Source: Tautonia plasticadhaerens
GTDB lineage: Bacteria > Planctomycetota > Planctomycetia > Isosphaerales > Isosphaeraceae
Assembly: GCF_007752535.1 (NCBI RefSeq)
Contig: NZ_CP036426.1
Span: 1,550,001-1,614,000 of the forward strand
Direction: 5' to 3'
Length of the DNA: 64,000 nt
Shown here: positions 63,584-64,000 of the stretch, in pieces
Position numbering within the stretch: position 1 is the first letter of the stretch
Layout: each line of letters starts with the position of its first letter
Notes under the pieces: generated by a model
Told to the model about the DNA's origin: nothing
Database searches by the model: none
The model's input: the letters and a program-made list of their open reading frames with translations, nothing else
Made by a program: the position numbers and the translations under genes

Positions 63584-64000
63584 TCATCCTCCGGTCGAAG
63601 CCGGCCGTGGCTCGTTTCCAGGAGGGCCGGGTTTCCGGAGGTGCGGTGCGAGCACGTCGGCCCAGAGGTCGTACCCCTCCCCGCTGAGGTGGAGCCGGTC
63701 CTCGACGTAGAGTTCGGGCCTCATCTCGCCGTCGGGACCGAGCATCGGGGTGGCGACATCGACGTAATTGAGGCGGTCGTCGGACCGGGATGCCTGCTCG
63801 ATCAGCGCGTTCGCCCGCCTCATCTCGGGCCAGAATTCCGCCCGGGAGGGACTGGGCTTGATCGCCAGGAAGTGCACCAGGGCGTCCGGGGCCAGTTCTC
63901 GGATGCGTCGGGCCAGGCGAAGGACGTCCTCCCGGACTCGTTCCGCCGTTTTGCCGCCCTTGATGTCGTTGTCCCCGGCGTAGAGCACGATCGCCCGGGG
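63584..64000 (-). CDS. SGNH/GDSL hydrolase, 5' part outside the window
   Basis: The C-terminal 138 or so residues are inside; the frame continues rightward past the window edge, so no start is seen. Block III reads VLYAGDNDI (G-x-N-D) and block V DRLHLSGEGY (Asp-x-x-His), which provide the oxyanion Asn and the catalytic Asp/His. The Ser-containing GDS block must lie beyond 64000. Members are esterases, often on acetylated polysaccharides. The last residues (PGPPGNEPRPASTGG) are a Pro-rich tail. Confidence 0.85.
   Translation of the reverse strand, partial: PRAIVLYAGDNDIKGGKTAERVREDVLRLARRIRELAPDALVHFLAIKPSPSRAEFWPEMRRANALIEQASRSDDRLNYVDVATPMLGPDGEMRPELYVEDRLHLSGEGYDLWADVLAPHLRKPGPPGNEPRPASTGG

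Overview
The window is chromosomal DNA from a very GC-rich planctomycete, most likely of the Isosphaeraceae (Tautonia/Singulisphaera-like). The evidence is family content. There are DUF1501 proteins paired with DUF1800 or with DUF1549/DUF1553 'planctomycete cytochrome c' proteins. There are also DUF1559 pseudopilin-like proteins, DUF1571, DUF1569, DUF6807, a PEP-CTERM tail, MJ0042 zinc ribbons, and a Rieske/cytochrome b6 complex with a fused di-haem c domain. Base composition looks even throughout. I see no tRNA, rRNA, CRISPR array, insertion sequence or prophage.

Layout: (1) 1-3.1 kb, a secreted repeat protein with a Gly/Met-rich tail that ends in a nine-A tract, followed by a start-less frame that leaves the window; then a small basic protein. 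(2) 3.3-9.3 kb, a secreted protein, a LegB-like sugar-nucleotide dehydratase, an NrnA-type phosphoesterase, and the Rieske and cytochrome b/c genes. (3) 9.8-17.2 kb, a glutamine-amidotransferase-like protein without its catalytic Cys, DinB, thiC, DUF1571, DUF1499, DUF6807, a DUF1440-like membrane protein and a VKOR-like protein. (4) 17.6-19.3 kb, fliW-csrA and an FHA protein. (5) 19.6-24.9 kb, a secreted protein, a DUF1800/DUF1501 pair and a ZIP transporter. (6) 24.9-31.8 kb, a decayed PEP-CTERM metalloprotease, purH, a PQQ-type propeller and two zinc-ribbon membrane proteins. (7) 31.8-32.6 kb, the longest gene-free stretch, carrying a four-copy degenerate repeat. (8) 32.6-38.4 kb, a DUF1549/DUF1553-DUF1501 pair and an ECF sigma factor overlapped by a membrane protein with a DUF1559-like outer domain. 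(9) 38.5-57.2 kb, mostly housekeeping: NUDIX, aminotransferases, Usp, LolD/LolC-type transporter, lysS, LarA-like, AI-2E-type fusion, AKR, topoisomerase IB, HAD phosphatase and M28 peptidase. (10) 57.5-62.3 kb, a four-gene operon (DUF1559, two small lipoproteins, DUF4198-like/kelch protein) behind a strong-looking promoter with a perfect palindromic operator. (11) 62.4-64 kb, a PP2C phosphatase and a truncated SGNH hydrolase.

The most interesting candidates for undescribed biology are these. First, the A9 tract that would fuse two frames at the left edge by -1 slippage. Second, the operator-controlled DUF1559/lipoprotein/kelch operon, which looks like a regulated surface or metal-related system. 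Third, the ECF sigma factor paired with a pseudopilin-like putative anti-sigma factor. Fourth, the amidotransferase-like protein lacking its nucleophile. Promoters were called by eye as -35/-10 pairs and are predictions only.
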